Numbered from the stretch's first letter, positions 25,826-39,100 are shown. The stretch: DNA of 64,000 nt from Emydura subglobosa (GCA_007922225.1 ML680086.1:7076065-7140064), one strand, 5' to 3'. Numbers and translations are program-made. The notes: generated from the letters alone by a model not told the origin.

Positions 25826-26075
25826 CAGGCCTACACTACCGCTTAAATCAATCTAACTTAAGTCACTCCGGTGTGTGAAAAAAGACACCCCCGTTGAGCA
25901 TCACAAGTTACAGCTACCTAAGCACTGTCTACACCGGTGCTATGTCGGCGTGAAACGCTCTCCTGCCGACATAGCTTCTGCCTCTCACGGAGGTGGAGTA
26001 ATTATGCTGATGGGAGAGCACTCTCCCATCGTCATATAGCGTTTTCACCAGACGCAGCTGCACCCATGTAGCACT
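25826..26075. mobile_element. MITE with two strong hairpins
   Basis: The left end gcaggcctacactaccgct is related to the gtctacact termini. Two inverted repeats lie inside: an 11-bp perfect pair at 25939-25949 and 25965-25975, and a 10-bp perfect pair at 26009-26018 and 26021-26030. Similar elements are common in turtles. The right terminus is degraded, so the end is approximate. Confidence 0.55.
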
Positions 26076-27584
26076 TCTAGCACCACATTTAGGGAGCAAA
26101 ATAAAATACAATGCAACTAGCATAGAAACTCTAGTCATACCAATTACTGGAATGCCATGCAGTATAATACAGTACAGCTTTGTGATCAGCAGTTCCTTGA
26201 ATGGGCACAAAGTCAATCCTTGCTCTTGAATGCATAGAAATTCTCTGTCCTTTTCCACACAAGGACTTCCTCAGTGAGACCTCCAAACCAAACGTTTTCC
26301 TACCTCCAGGGTATCCCGTATACAAATGAAAAAATCAGAAGCTTTGCTGTTACCGCTGCTTTGTTGTAATGTGGAAATCCGTTGAAATCTGTATATATTA
26401 ATCATTGTAAAATCTGGTTTTCAAACCCACGCTGTCCCTGTTGCTTCTCTCCATCAAGTTTGAGAGGATGGAGACACTAACAGTTGTCAAGTGAAGAATA
26501 AAACAGAATATTGATGGCTAGAATTCTTTTAAACTAAGTGATTCTTGTTCCCTGGTAACACTTCAGATTGTTTCAGGTCAGTTCAGCATAGTTTTCCTCT
26601 CATCTTGACTCTGGCAGGAATATTCTCCTCTTCATTCAGTGCATCTTCATTAACCAGTCAACATTTGCTATCTCTAGATATAAAGTCAGCACAAGTCATC
26701 GTAAAATTGTGATGTTTGGCAGCTTGATGGCAAAAGCTATGTGCTATAAACATGTTCAATCTGTGTCCTGCAGGCAGTATTTGGAAAATAGCGACATAGA
26801 ATTCATAAATGTTTCTAAAATAGATTCCATCAGCACCGTCAGACCAAACCATTTCAGCTAACATTCCCACATGAGACATGGAACAGCAAGTCTGATAGCT
26901 TTGTAGAGGAGCAGGGGTTAGCACTGAAGTTTGTCTGGAATTTTGGAAGGAAGCCTGTTTGAAGTAGAACAGATTAAGATGTCCAATTTAGGAAGTGATG
27001 CTAAACTGACATTCTGAGTAGTCAAGCTTCAAATGCAACTGTTTTTCTTAAAGGGAGCCTGAAGGAACAGATGCAGAATCACAACTTTGGAAGAAGGTGT
27101 TTGGATTGCCAGTGTTGTTTTGTTTGGTGCTTCTCTGAACCTTGTAGGTAAAGAAGCTAAAAAGCATTATAAATTGGATGTGCAGCTTAGGCTGAGCTCA
27201 TGTGCCACATTCTGCTTTGAAACAGTTAACATTGCACTTAATTCTATTCAACATGATTTCAGCTGACTGGCAAATGCTATAACTTGCACACATTTTGAAC
27301 AGCCTCTGGGTGTCCCTTCTCCCTAACCACAGAATGAGATACCTGGAGATCAGCATCTGGAAACTGAATTAAAATCCTGTCATTGATGAAACAGCAAACC
27401 TTCCTAAACAGTTGAGTGTGGAGAAGAAAGCAATGTTCCTTCAGTCCTTGTTGGGAGAACTGACCACCTCCATCTGTGTGTATACTGCCCCATTTTAGTT
27501 CATTTTTCTCTGCATAAGGCTGAGTAAAAATCTACACTATTCCCATTAAAGGGATACATGAAATCAGAATGTTTAGAAGGAAGA
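26076..27584. other. Intronic sequence without recognised features
   Basis: AT-rich unique-looking sequence; no exon or repeat family could be supported. Confidence 0.45.
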
Positions 27585-28849
27585 TCTGTCCTTATCTGGG
27601 TAACCAACAGGTGGCAGAGTCCCACTCGGTGCACCAAAAGCTGGTCCTGGCAGGCATCACCAAGATCAGAGACCTCCAGGACTACGACCGGGGAGACTGG
27701 GTGGATCCCTGAGCACTGGGTTGGCGCATGGGGCTCTCCACTCTTTGAACCCCCCAGCATGTGCTCCATGAGGTGAGGGCAGCCTTGTCCCCCGCTGCCT
27801 GGCCCTACCTTGAGCGGGTCCTGATGGAGGGTGCTCCCCGCCCGCCCCTCATCCGATGCCCTCCAGACCTCTTCATCGGACCCCTGCCTGCAACCTCCTC
27901 TGCACACCCCGAGCCAGCTGCAGGACCATGGGCAATCTCCACACGCTCATGCTCCACACTCTCCATTTCCTCACCCTCGTGTCCTGCTCTGACACCAAGT
28001 GGTGGGACCTCTTACCACCTGTAGACAGCAAGAGACCCCGGTGGGCCAGCCTGTATTCCACCTTGGTTCCATGGCCCACCCGGGATATTGACTGGTGGCT
28101 CTTTCATGGAGCCCTGAGCATGGCCGTGTACCTGGCGTGGTTTCACCCTCCGTCCTGAAGCCTGTCTCTTTTGCGGCATGAGGAAGACTCTGGCGCATAT
28201 TTACCTGGATTGCGCCAGGTTGCAGCCCCTATTCCGGCTCCTCCAGAACCTCTTCCTGAGGTTCTGGCTGCACTTCTCCCCACATCTCCTGATCTACGCG
28301 CACCCCATCCGCAGCCCCACAAAGTCGCAGGACCTCCTTGTCAACCTCCTCCTCTCCCTGACCATGGTGGCCAACTACAACACCAGGGAGAGGAGGTTGG
28401 CCGAGGAAGTGCTCTGCAACTGTGGGGCCTACTTCCGTTGCTCCATTCGATCACATCTCTGAGCAGAGTTCCTGTGGGCCGCATCCTCGGAGGCCTTGGC
28501 TATGTTTGAGGAGTAGTGGGCTCTGTCCGGGGTCCTCTGCTTGGTGTCCTCTTCAGGTTCCCTTCGTTTAGCCCTTTGACTTTTATGCCTGTCCCTGTTT
28601 TTTCATTTGTTGTCCCCCATAATTAGTTGAGTCCTGGGTTCAGTAGCTCCTCCCCTTAGGTGGGAGGAGGGACTGTTAGCTGTGGTTGGGCTTGTGCCCC
28701 CCCACGTCCTGGTACCCAAAGTTTTGCAAGTCGATGGATTGTTGGGGATGGGGGGCATGGGAGTTGCATTGGAACTTTTGTTATAGCTGTTAATGGCAAT
28801 ATTTCTGTTTGGGTTTGGACTTTGTTTAAAAAAAAAAAAAAAAAAAAAA
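27585..28849 (+). mobile_element. Tx1-type LINE, 3' end of ORF2 with poly(A)
   Basis: The + strand translation, with several stops and frame changes, gives GITKIRDLQDYDRGDWVDP, TLHFLTLVSCSDTKWWDLLP and CLFCGMRKTLAHIYLDC. The last is the C-x2-C-x7-H-x4-C finger found after the reverse transcriptase in Tx1/L1-clade LINEs. It then reads YLDCARLQPLFRLLQNLFL and continues to about 28530. A short 3' UTR follows and ends in a 22-base A tract (28828-28849). The GC content is much higher than that of the flanks. The RT catalytic core is not in this truncated copy, and the left boundary is uncertain. Confidence 0.75.
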
Positions 28850-30454
28850 CACCTTATTTTTAAAAACGTGCCCTTGATAGTGTTTTGACAGTATGTTCAA
28901 TATGTCCTGCAAATGGTTTGGGAAGAGCTCGCCAAACTCAAGGTTCTATTCCATGATCTAGTGAGAAATCAGATGTCTCATGTCATGTTCCCCATATGCG
29001 ATTGGAGGGAGGGGTTTCACAGGAAAGGGGTGAAGAAAACAGGGTGAGAAGGGGGTGCCATGCATATGTTTGCACGTGAGCTGTCTTGTTGGAGGTAAAG
29101 GTGGGAGGTGAAACAGTTCGCTATGGAGAGGACCTTAACACCGTGACACCCTTGGAGAATATGGAGTTTTGTAATCCTAGAGCTGGGAGAGCAGTTTACA
29201 GTGATTAACTTTCATCAAATGTAGTTTATTTTCTGTTTGTGAATTGTCTTTCAATGGATTATAATTTCCATTAGTTAATTTACTGTTTGCATTTATTCAA
29301 ATAATTTGTGTAAACATATTTCACCCCCTTGGGTAGCTCACAGTCTATGGTCTCTAAGTGTTGGATATTTGCAGTTAAAACTGTTTTTGACTGAACACTA
29401 TAGGTCACATGGTATGTTTCTGTTCCACGATTAGATGAATACAACTTCTTAGCATGAAGTTTCTGGCATGAATACTTTCGATTGCAAATTCAAAATTTGT
29501 TCTCTGAATATTCTGGAATGCTTGTTTAATTCACTATTTTTTTTTCAAACTTTCCTGTCAGTAAGCTTGCTTGCTGGAGTATTTGCAGAAAGTGAACACA
29601 CAAGAGCGACAGACATATTCAGTATGAATTCATGTAAAAGTCTGAGTGAACACTTGCAAATAAATGTTCACAGTATATGGCCAGCATCCTGAATAATCTG
29701 GTGGCTTTCTTGGCGAACGGGAAGTCGAGATTGAACAGAGAATGACTGCTGTGAAACAGGGTTTAAATAAACTAACACACACATCCGCTGCTATCTAAAT
29801 ACTTTAGGACTGCAGATTTGATTTGATTTTTAATGGTGAGCAATTCCAAATACATTGAAATGGAGAATTTCTTCTTTGTTTGGGAATGGGGAGTTTTACA
29901 GTGTAGTCATCTCTGCTCACTCTACCAGAATGTCACCTCTCTAGTCTCATCAGATGGGGAGTGCAAGATCCATTTGTTATTTTACTGCCCTTAAGGATGA
30001 TTTTCCACAAGGAGAATAAATGATACACCTGTGGCATGGTGTATGCAGGAAAAGCAGATGTTTGTCACTCGCACAGGGGATTTCAGGCTGTGGGCAATAG
30101 TGCCAAGGGTTTGGTACAGAAGGGCTCTGGCGCCAACTTATTCCTTCTGTGCTTTCATAAACAAGCACCTTTGCTGAGGAGAAGAGATTGGTGTTGTTGC
30201 CAGGAGCAGGTTTTGTGATTATCATTCAGTGAAAAACTTCTCAATTCAGTCAGTTTTTTTATAAATGGGACTGCTCCATTCAGAGTTTAAGCACTGGTAC
30301 AAACTGAGTTCTTCAGAGCTGATTGATAACTTGCAAAAATGACATTATATAGTATTTCTGTGTTTATACTGCACCTAAAGTGGGGTAAGCACTTGGCTCT
30401 TTTTTCAGTGGTTCCATATTAAGTCCTTCTCAATGGCATCTATCTCCAAACTAG
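28850..30454. other. Intronic sequence without recognised features
   Basis: AT-rich sequence; no exon or repeat family could be supported. Confidence 0.45.
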
Positions 30455-30640
30455 AGAGGTCCGGTTGGACACAGGTCTGGGAGCCAGGAATTCCTGAGTT
30501 CTAATTCAGGTTTGGAAACCAATTCCCTCCGGGGCTTTAGAAAAGTCACTTCACCTCTGTTTGTATTTCTAGTTGTAAAAATGAGTATGCTACTTACCAC
30601 TGCTGATGCTTTGAAGGTGAGAATGCTTTGAAGGTGAGAA
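30455..30640 (-). repeat. MIR-type SINE fragment
   Basis: The order gagttctaattcagg, then ggctttagaaaagtcacttc and acctctgtttg, follows the reverse-complement MIR layout. Strongly diverged. Confidence 0.5.
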
Positions 30641-31774
30641 GAGCTATTCTCGTGTTAAGAAGTATTATTTGATTTTTCTAAATGATCAGCCCCAGTGGTC
30701 CAGCTGGGTCCTTTCTGCCTTTTAAATCCTTGCTAGTAATACAGATTATGCCTTCAGAAGCTTGCTAACAGTTCTCTTGATGCTGCACATGGCAGAATGG
30801 AGTCCAGTTTGCTTTGCAGTGTTGATAGAAGTGAGATTTAGTTTTTGGCAGTGAAAGGAGCAGTGAGTATCAATTTGCTGTTTTTCTGTAGTGCCTTCCT
30901 AACATAAACGTTCTCTGAACGCTTTGGTAGGCCTGTTATACAGGAAAACGCTTCATTCGATACAAACAAAAAACTACCCAGCCCTCCTTCATGACAAGGG
31001 GACTGCCCCATGTGCCGTCTCACCTTTCAAAGTTCCAAAATGCTTTTTCCTTTGCCCGTAGCCAATTGGCATTGAAGGCAATTAGTCGGTTTCAGCTGTT
31101 AGAAAAGTATCCAGGCAGCTGAGGTTTTCTGTGGTTTTTTTGTTTTTTGTTTTGTTTTGTTTTACAGTAGAAAGAATCCAAACTTTTCAGTCAGCCCTTC
31201 AGCAGGCATTTCAGCACATTGTCTGGGGGCTATGCTGAATTCCAGCTTATGCCAAGTGCTGAAGGTTGAAACATGTCTAGCTGCTAAGCTGTCCTCCAGG
31301 CCTTTGGCAGCCTCGCTGAAAAAGCAGGTGGTCTGCAGCGATGGTTCCCTTTGGGTTCTCACACGCTGCACACAACACATAGAAGTGAAAGACAACTGTC
31401 AGTTCCTTCCTTCCCTTGCTCCCTCACCTCACCTCCCCCTCCCACCACCCCAAAAAAAGCATCAGGGCCCAGATGGATGTGCTGGAAACCTTTCAACATT
31501 TTTATGAAGGGCATGCTAGAACATAGTCACAACTCATTAGGGAACTAATCAGATGAGACAAGCTTCGGTTTCAGGGGCAGAAAGTGGTCAGCACATTGTT
31601 GAGGGGAATGATATGGAGCGTATCATCTCTTGTTGCTCATTTTGGGTCAGAAACTAATGAATGAATTGCATGCCAGTGTCATCAGAACAGCAACAATAAG
31701 TATCAGTGTTCTCTGAATAATATGCTGGCAGGTTTGTTAGCTCTTGGTAAAGCAGTAGCATTTTGGAGACACTT
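30641..31774. other. Intronic sequence without recognised features
   Basis: It includes a poly-T and GTTTT patch at 31134-31163. No exon or repeat family could be supported. Confidence 0.4.
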
Positions 31775-32023
31775 GGGCTTTGTCTTTGCTGCAGGAAAGT
31801 GGAGAGCTGTCTCGATGTCAAATCCTAGTGGAAACGAGACACAGATCGTTATTACCGTGATGTAACTAGTTAACATCAACTTTATTGCCTTCCAACTGCG
31901 GTTGATATTGACTAGCTATATCGAGATTAAAAACCACAGTGCCGTGTCTCCACTAGGGATTTAACAGCGAGTTAACAATCTCGATGTATAACACACCCTT
32001 TTTGCAGTGAAGACATGGCCTTA
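31775..32023. mobile_element. Foldback hAT-like MITE
   Basis: The left end gggctttgtctttgctgc and the right end gcagtgaagacatggcct are imperfect inverted repeats. Internally cctagtgga (near 31824) pairs with tccactagg (near 31949), so the halves are partly complementary. There is no coding capacity. Confidence 0.55.
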
Positions 32024-33003
32024 AAGATGAAGTGGAATGATGTTTTATAAAAACAAATAGTTTTGAGATCCTGAGTCCTTAGGAGAACACTGTGCATACG
32101 TAAATTTTACAGTTTTGATTTTCAGTGCCCACATAAGTACTCGTACTCAGATGTACCCATCTGAATGCTCACACAGGTTCCTCCTTTTCTGTGTGTAGCC
32201 CTGTATTTCTATAAGGGTGCATAGTCCGCGCTGTTCACAGAACGGAGGCATGCAGTTGATACCTGCAAAAACACACATGCTAGAGCAGTGAATATCAAAC
32301 CCTGAAACAAAAGAGCTTTAAAAATGTCTCCTTTTCTTACCAGTCAAAACCCGAGTTTGTTCTTTCCTGCAGCTCCCGATGGCATCACAGGCACCTTAAG
32401 CAGTGTAAAGAATATAACTGTGTTGCGTTGCGTGCTGGTGATGGCCCAGAGCTGTGCACCTTGTCCCAGGTTTTAATGAGGGGTGGAGATGTAAAAGTCT
32501 TTCATTTTCAGCTGCCTTCTTTAAGACCCAGTGGGATCTTGTATTCTATGGGCATGATTTTCAAAAGCGTCTAAGGGATTTAGGAGCATAGATCTTACAG
32601 ACTTTCAATGGGACTTGTGCTGAATCACTGAATTACTTCTTAAAACCCCATCCTATGTATGTATAGTGCACTGGCAGGAGCAGGCTGGGACTGCCGTGCA
32701 GGTTTTAAAAGATTTAACAGACATCCGAACAAAAAACTTGGAACAGTGCTTGTGTGAGAGATCAATCCAGATTGTAATATGCTCCACTGCAATATCCTGC
32801 ATGTCAAGTTTTGAACCTATTTTGTTCAGGTTCTTATGCTGCCCTCCTCACTGCAGTATCTGAGCGCCTTCCAGCTGTGCATTGACTAATGGGCAGTTCT
32901 GATTTCTCTCCTCCTGCCCTCTGAGGGAGCACCAAGCTTTGGTTTGGTGGGGGTTTTCTTTGACCTTCACTGAGCTTTTAAACTCTCTTTCCTCTCTTAA
33001 CAG
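32024..33003. other. Intronic sequence directly upstream of exon A
   Basis: No recognised repeat. The last 60 bases are pyrimidine-rich with a normal acceptor. I looked here for an alternative first exon and found none that I can support. Confidence 0.5.
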
Positions 33004-33147
33004 TTGCCAGTGAGAAGAGGGTGCCCGTGATGCCTGGCTCGCCCGTGGAAGTGAAGATACAGTCAAGATCTTCTCCTCCGAGCATGCCACCGTTGCCACC
33101 TGTGAACTCAGGAGGACCCCGGCCGGTGTCATTCACTCCTACAGCAT
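33004..33147 (+). CDS. CBFA2T2: CBFA2T2 coding exon A (first visible)
   Basis: The acceptor is a pyrimidine-rich tract ending in aacag at 33003, and the donor is gtaagg at 33148. The exon is 144 bp with phase 1 at both ends. It encodes visible residues 1-47: ASEKRVPV followed by [17 protein letters not shown] and a proline-rich stretch ending in SFTPTA. The ATG at 33030 is the conserved Met of MPGSPVEV and is a possible start for a short isoform. The two bases at 33004-33005 complete a codon begun in an upstream exon that I cannot find in this window. Confidence 0.93.
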
Positions 33148-36100
33148 GTAAGGCTGGTCTGTACCTGGCACTGATCTGATGTTAGGAAACTCTTTTTCTC
33201 CTAGAATTTTCAACGGGACCCTTGTGGGGAAAACATTCAGTTTGTAAAAGTCACTGCCAATATTGCAGCTGTTTTCCAGGACTGACACCCAGAATAGAGT
33301 TAATTCTGCACTGTATAGGTAATGAAGAACTGGGATGTGGGGATTGGAAGCTATCCTACCGGTTAGTTTATCCACTTCCTCTCCCTACTGGTGCAGAATT
33401 ATTCACTGCAGTACATTGACTCAAATACAGAAGTCCTTTTTCCAGATGAGTTTTAAATAAGACAAGTGCTGGGTCTTGCATTGCTTCCCTTGGGAGACGA
33501 GTCCGTGGCTTGATGTATCTCACTGCCAGGATGATTTTCTCGAAATTAAGATTAAAGTTTCCCTTTCTTAATTTCCTATCTCATTGCTTCTTGTTTTTCC
33601 TCCTTACCCACCCCAAATAATCTCTCTCCATTTTAGCTATTTATACCCTTCCAATAAGGGTAAAGTATCATTGCCCTTCCTAGCCATAATTCAGTCCCTC
33701 CATGCCCCTGATCTATTTGGTTTCTCTTCCTGATACTCCCTCTAGTTTTTCTTTCTGGTAGTGTGGTGCCCAGAAATAATACTCTTCTACCTGCAATAGC
33801 AACAGTACAGTATAGAGGGGTATTTCCCTCTCTGGTCCCTCATGCCTCACTTATGCAGTCCAAAGAAATTTGCCTTTTTTTGCTCCCATACCTCATTGAA
33901 AATTCATATCCAGTTTACAGCCAGTCTCCCCAAAACCTTTCTCAGCATTACAGTTTTCCACTTTTCTTCCTTCCATTTAATAGCTGAGTTAGGGATTTTC
34001 TTTCCTCACATACATTAGCTGCATTTTTAAAAAAGTTGATTCTCACTGTTTTCTGCCCATTCTTCTAATCTCTCTAGCTACCTGTGTATTATTTTACCAC
34101 CCTCACTGAGGTTTGAAACTCCTCACAATTTAGTGTCGTCTGTGAGTTTCACAGATTTACCATTTAACCTCACTGCCATGATATTTAATTATATGTTATG
34201 TAATACTAGCCCTAACACTTACCACTGGCCTACCACATCAGACATCTTTCCCTGCCCCTCATGATGCATTTTTTTATGGCATCCCAGTTTATTATTGTTC
34301 AGTCCTATCTGAATTAATTTTTCAAGTAAGGCTGTGTTGCATACAGTCTCAGCTGCTTTATTAAAATCCAACTGGGTTCTGGTCATTCACTAACTTAGCT
34401 TTTTCTAGAATTGCAGTGAAGTAGGTCTGGTGAGGATTATTCTCATTATTTGTATTCCAATAGTGCTTAAGACCCATGCCAAAGTCAGGGCCCCTTTGTG
34501 CTCGGCACGGTACATTCGCCACAATAACCTGCCCCAAAGAGCTGATGGTCTAAATAGAAAAGACAAAGAAACGATCCTGCGGGAATGACTTGTCTGACTT
34601 CACACAGCAGGTCAATGACAAAGCTGGGAATGAATCTCTTGCTTTCATTCCAGTTTCCTCATCAGTAGACCATGCTACCTCCCATTCGTATTAGTTCTGA
34701 TAGTTTTATCTAGTGGTTATTTATTGCATTTTTTTTTTTTACTTAGACTAGATATTAATTATGGGAAAATAATTGCCGGGATCCTCCTCCTTGAAATTCA
34801 TTACTACTTGCTTTTATCCAGTCTTCTAGTACTGTCCCGAATGCTTCTCTTGGATACATTATGCCTGGGTAGTATCATTGTCCAGTTTGACTTAATGTTT
34901 AATATGCTTAAATGTTCCATAGATTCCTTTACTTGCTTTTTATTTTTTAAATATAAACACACATTTTAAGAAAAAACAAATTCAGATCTTCTTTATCCAT
35001 AATAAGGACACAAAAAACTCACAAGCCCATTTTTGTTTTCCTTTACAGATCACCTTTAAAACAAGAGCTCAGTATGTTATTAATTTCATTCCCTCTGAAT
35101 TTATTAATGGACCTACTGTCTGTCTAGTAGTAGTTTCCCTCTGTAGCAGCCCTTTCAACCCTTTGGTTAGCATGAGCTAGCTTTGATATTTTTTCTGCCC
35201 TTATCTTTCCTGTGAATCTGTAACTGACTCTGGTTATTCTTCTTCAGTTGTCTCCCCGTTTCTCCACTGCCAAGACAGGTGCATGGAGCTTTTATAACCT
35301 CAGATCCCTGAGCAACCCCTGAGCGGTTTAACTGCTCTAATCCTTCCCTTTCCATCATTTGAAAGGTCTCACTAGTGTTGTCTTTTGAAATGGAAAGGAT
35401 CTCACTTTAGGAGGACACAATAATTTTATGTAATTCTGATTAACCTACCATGGTTTCCACAATACTAAGTTTGTTAACAATTTTTCCATGCTGTTTCTCT
35501 TGCTTCAGTTTGGTAACCATTGCTGGATTTCAATATGTTTATACTTGTGGGTGCTTGACCTCGGCCAAAACTCCAAGTGATGATAGTGTGTGTTTTGGAT
35601 ACCGGATAGTGGCTGTTCAGGTACCAGAATTGGGCCTGTAGTTTTGAAACAATGGATTGACTTAAAATATATTTAGAATATGATGTACTTTTCCTCCTCT
35701 GCAATTTATGGTTTAGATCGCATTTGGGCCTGAATCATATGCCTGCTTTGAACTTTTCCCAGGCAGGACCTCAGGCTGCACGAAGCCCCTAAACATCAAC
35801 AGCTTAATCTAATCTAGTCAGAAAGCACGTTGAGATTGACTAACGAAGTCACCGAGGTGACCAGATCAAAACACTTGCAAAACGGATCCCCTTGTAAATT
35901 CCCTGGGGAGAGACAAGGCCCCCGATCCTGCAGTGGGATCCATCTGAGTGGATCTTTCCACCTCAGCAAAGGCTGTTGATGTCAGCAGTGCTGCAGGTGG
36001 ATGTAAGCATCTGGGCTGGCCGCTCCCTTGGCAGCATTCGGGACTAAGTGAGCAAAATTGATTTACCTTGAATTCATAGATTTTTTTAAGGCCAGAAGGG

Positions 36101-39100
36101 ACCATTGCAATCATTTAATGCAGTCTGGAGAACGTCACCAGGAAGTTCTGGTGTGCAGCCCATAATTTCTGGGTGAGCTAAAGCAGATCTAATTCCTTGA
36201 TCTATATAGTGAGACTCTGTTCTGTCTTATGCTGTGTAAACTTTATGAAGCTCAGCCCCCCTGAGAGCTGTCTCAGCTATAGGCATTTATTTAGAAAGCA
36301 TCTCTTTTTAACTCTAAGTTTTAGTATTTATTTCATGTCTTTGGAAATTAAGCTAGGCCTTTGGTGTCTATTAGAGTCCATGCTCTTAATTTCAATAGGA
36401 TTTAGATGAGAAACACATTTTAAAAACCAGCTGACTGGTAGGTTTAAAAAAGAAACCATGTACAGCTGATCTGGCCTGCAAACTGCTACAGCTGATCTAC
36501 AAGAGGCTGAATATTTACATTTCCATATCAAAACAGAGCCAGAAGTGGAAAGGTGAGACTGCTGAAAAGTAAGACGAGTAATGGGTATAAATGCCATTCA
36601 GCAAAGCTCTGCCTGCATCCTGGTGTTTGAGTACATCAGCAGGATGTACTCAAACACATGTATTCATGTGTTGTCATGAGCTCTTAGAAAAACAGGTCCA
36701 GGGGTTGAGGAAAATGATCTATTGGGGCCATTTTAAAGATGTATTTTTGCTTAACCCACAATTCTGGGGTGCTCTACTCTGTGTCTAGTCCGTTTTCTAG
36801 TTTCTAGTCAGAGTCTCTTGAGCTGGCATGGTATTGTGTTGTACCAGGCTCCAGAGTTTCAGGGATTGGCAGGCAATGGTTTTCTTTGTTTGCGTGTGTT
36901 TTTGTTTTAAAAAAGCCTTTTTACCAATATTTTAACTTTTAAAAAAATATTTAAACTTAGTCTGTAGGTTTAAAAAAAAAAAATACTGCTCCTCTGATTG
37001 TGGGCCTAACATAGAATCATAGAGTTGGAAGGGACCTCAGGAGGTCATCTAGTCCAACCCCCTGCTCAGAACTAACCTCAGCTAAATAATCCCAGCGAGG
37101 GTTTTATCAAGCCGCAGCTTAAAAATCTCTAAAGATGGAGATTCCACCACATGAAGTCCCCCTTTGGGTATTTCTACAGCATGTCACAGCAGTATTCCCT
37201 GATACTTACATTTGGTTTGGCTCTTCATTATAGTGTCCAATGGGATTAACCATTCTCCCCCCACTCTGAATGGGGCACCGTCTCCACCCCAGAGGTTCGG
37301 CAATGGTCCTGCCTCATCATCTTCGTCCTCGCTGACCAATCAGCAACTACCAGCAACCTGCGGGGCCCGGCAGCTCAGCAAACTCAAGCGTTTCCTTACT
37401 ACTCTTCAGCAGTTCGGCAATGACATTTCACCGGAGATCGGAGAGAAGGTCCGGACGCTCGTCCTAGCATTAGTGGTAAGCACTAACAAATGAAATCCTG
37501 GAAGCCACTCAAAGCCAAAGCCTCTCAAATGGTGATTGGGGCCTTTTCTCGCAGGCCAAAGCTCTGTGATGGGAAACTGGCAGCCAATATGTGTATATAT
37601 TGCACAATACTATGCATTTATGGTTTATGGGAAAGCTATTTACCAAGCAAGTCTAAACTCTGTATAATGTTTACCCCATCTCGTAACTTTTCTGTTTTTC
37701 ATCATCTTCATTTGTCTTCAGTAAGCTGTTTGATTTTCATCTGTATTTCTCTTCAGCTACTAGCTGGACACCACTAACCTCCATGAAATCCAGAGAGGTT
37801 TGGGTTAAAAATTCTACCTTACAAATCACAGGTCTGTTACGGGTGTGTTTTTCTAACTGAAAGGAGAATAGCAGGTCTGGTTTTTCAAACCAGTAATTTC
37901 CAGAACGTGCTCTCCTCAGCCTCCTGCAAATGGAGCTCCTTGCAACTGAGAAGTGCATGTTATTTTTTGCTAGGCAAACAATCTCCTCCTCATGTCTTGT
38001 TGTATCCCTCTGGAACATGGAGAATTCCTAATTTTCCTGACTCTTGCTGCTGATGGATTTTGCTCTAATCTGCTTCCAAATGAAGAAATGCCAATTCCAC
38101 ACACCATTTGTTAAATACCGTCATGGCTTTAGTGTGGTCAAATTTAACACTTCTTGCTGTGTGAGGCAATGTGGTCTGAAGGAATGTGCAGAGGGGAGAG
38201 AGTAAGGAACTCACAAGTTCAAATCCTGGCTCTGCCACTGACTTGCTGTGTGGCCTTAGGAAGACTGATGTTTCCCTACCTTATAAGGCTGTAGTGAGAA
38301 TGGATTGATATTTGGTGCGGTGCTCTGAAAATGTGGTGATGTAAATAAATGTTAGGTCTGATATATATATATATATATATAGGCCATCATGATATTTTCT
38401 GTAACAGTTCCGTATGTGGTTGACTGGTTGAATGCATATGCTGATAAAGGTAAGGAGAAAGACCTCTGGCGAATCCTGGGGTTATCTGGCTACCACTGCA
38501 CAGGAAAGCTTCTGTAAATTCACGGATTCAGTCACTATTTTAGAAGAAGTTAAATTCTAAGCTTTCAGTGAGTGGAGACCTTCATGACATGTGAAATGCT
38601 TCTGATGGGATATGTAGCAATGCACATGATGCGTGTTAATAGCTATTTGCTCTTATTGCCAGGTTTGGGCTGCCCTGCATAATTTAATCCAGATATACTA
38701 GCAAAGCAAACGAAAATAGTGCTAAGCTCTCTTAAGAGTTGAAAATTAGCCTTAGCAAATGAAGGCAGATCTTTCAATATCCTGCCTCTTCATGTGTGTG
38801 CACATATTTGCATGCTCTGTAAAAATTGTCAACACTTGTGCATACTCCTTCACTAATCTTAAAACCTGTGTAAATATTAGAATACAGTGTGGGTGCAAAA
38901 CCCATGGCTTGGTTGATACACACTTGTGTATGCATTAGGATTTGCTTTGTGCAAGTGTTAGAAATGATTATAGTGCATGCAGGCATCTTTACCTACAGAA
39001 TAGAAGGGATGTACCTAATTAGTGTTTAAAAGCCATGTGTGAAATGCACTATTGTGCTTCCACAGAACTCAGGCACTTGCTGCAAAAAGTTAATAACCCA

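Larger units (their letters stand above)
33148..37233 (+). other. Intron A-B of CBFA2T2 (4.1 kb)
   Basis: The intron runs from donor gtaagg to acceptor attatag. It contains an old CR1/L3-like relic (about 33560-35400) interrupted by a MIR-type SINE (34425-34690), and a CR1 3' tail near 37009-37170. Between 35700 and 37000 I see only low-complexity T and A runs, with no exon-like segment. Confidence 0.8.

Noticed and set aside
27856..28462. Open frames in a GC-rich block that could be a CpG-island first exon of CBFA2T2
   Set aside because: The translated text is a Tx1-type LINE C-terminus with its zinc finger and poly(A) tail.
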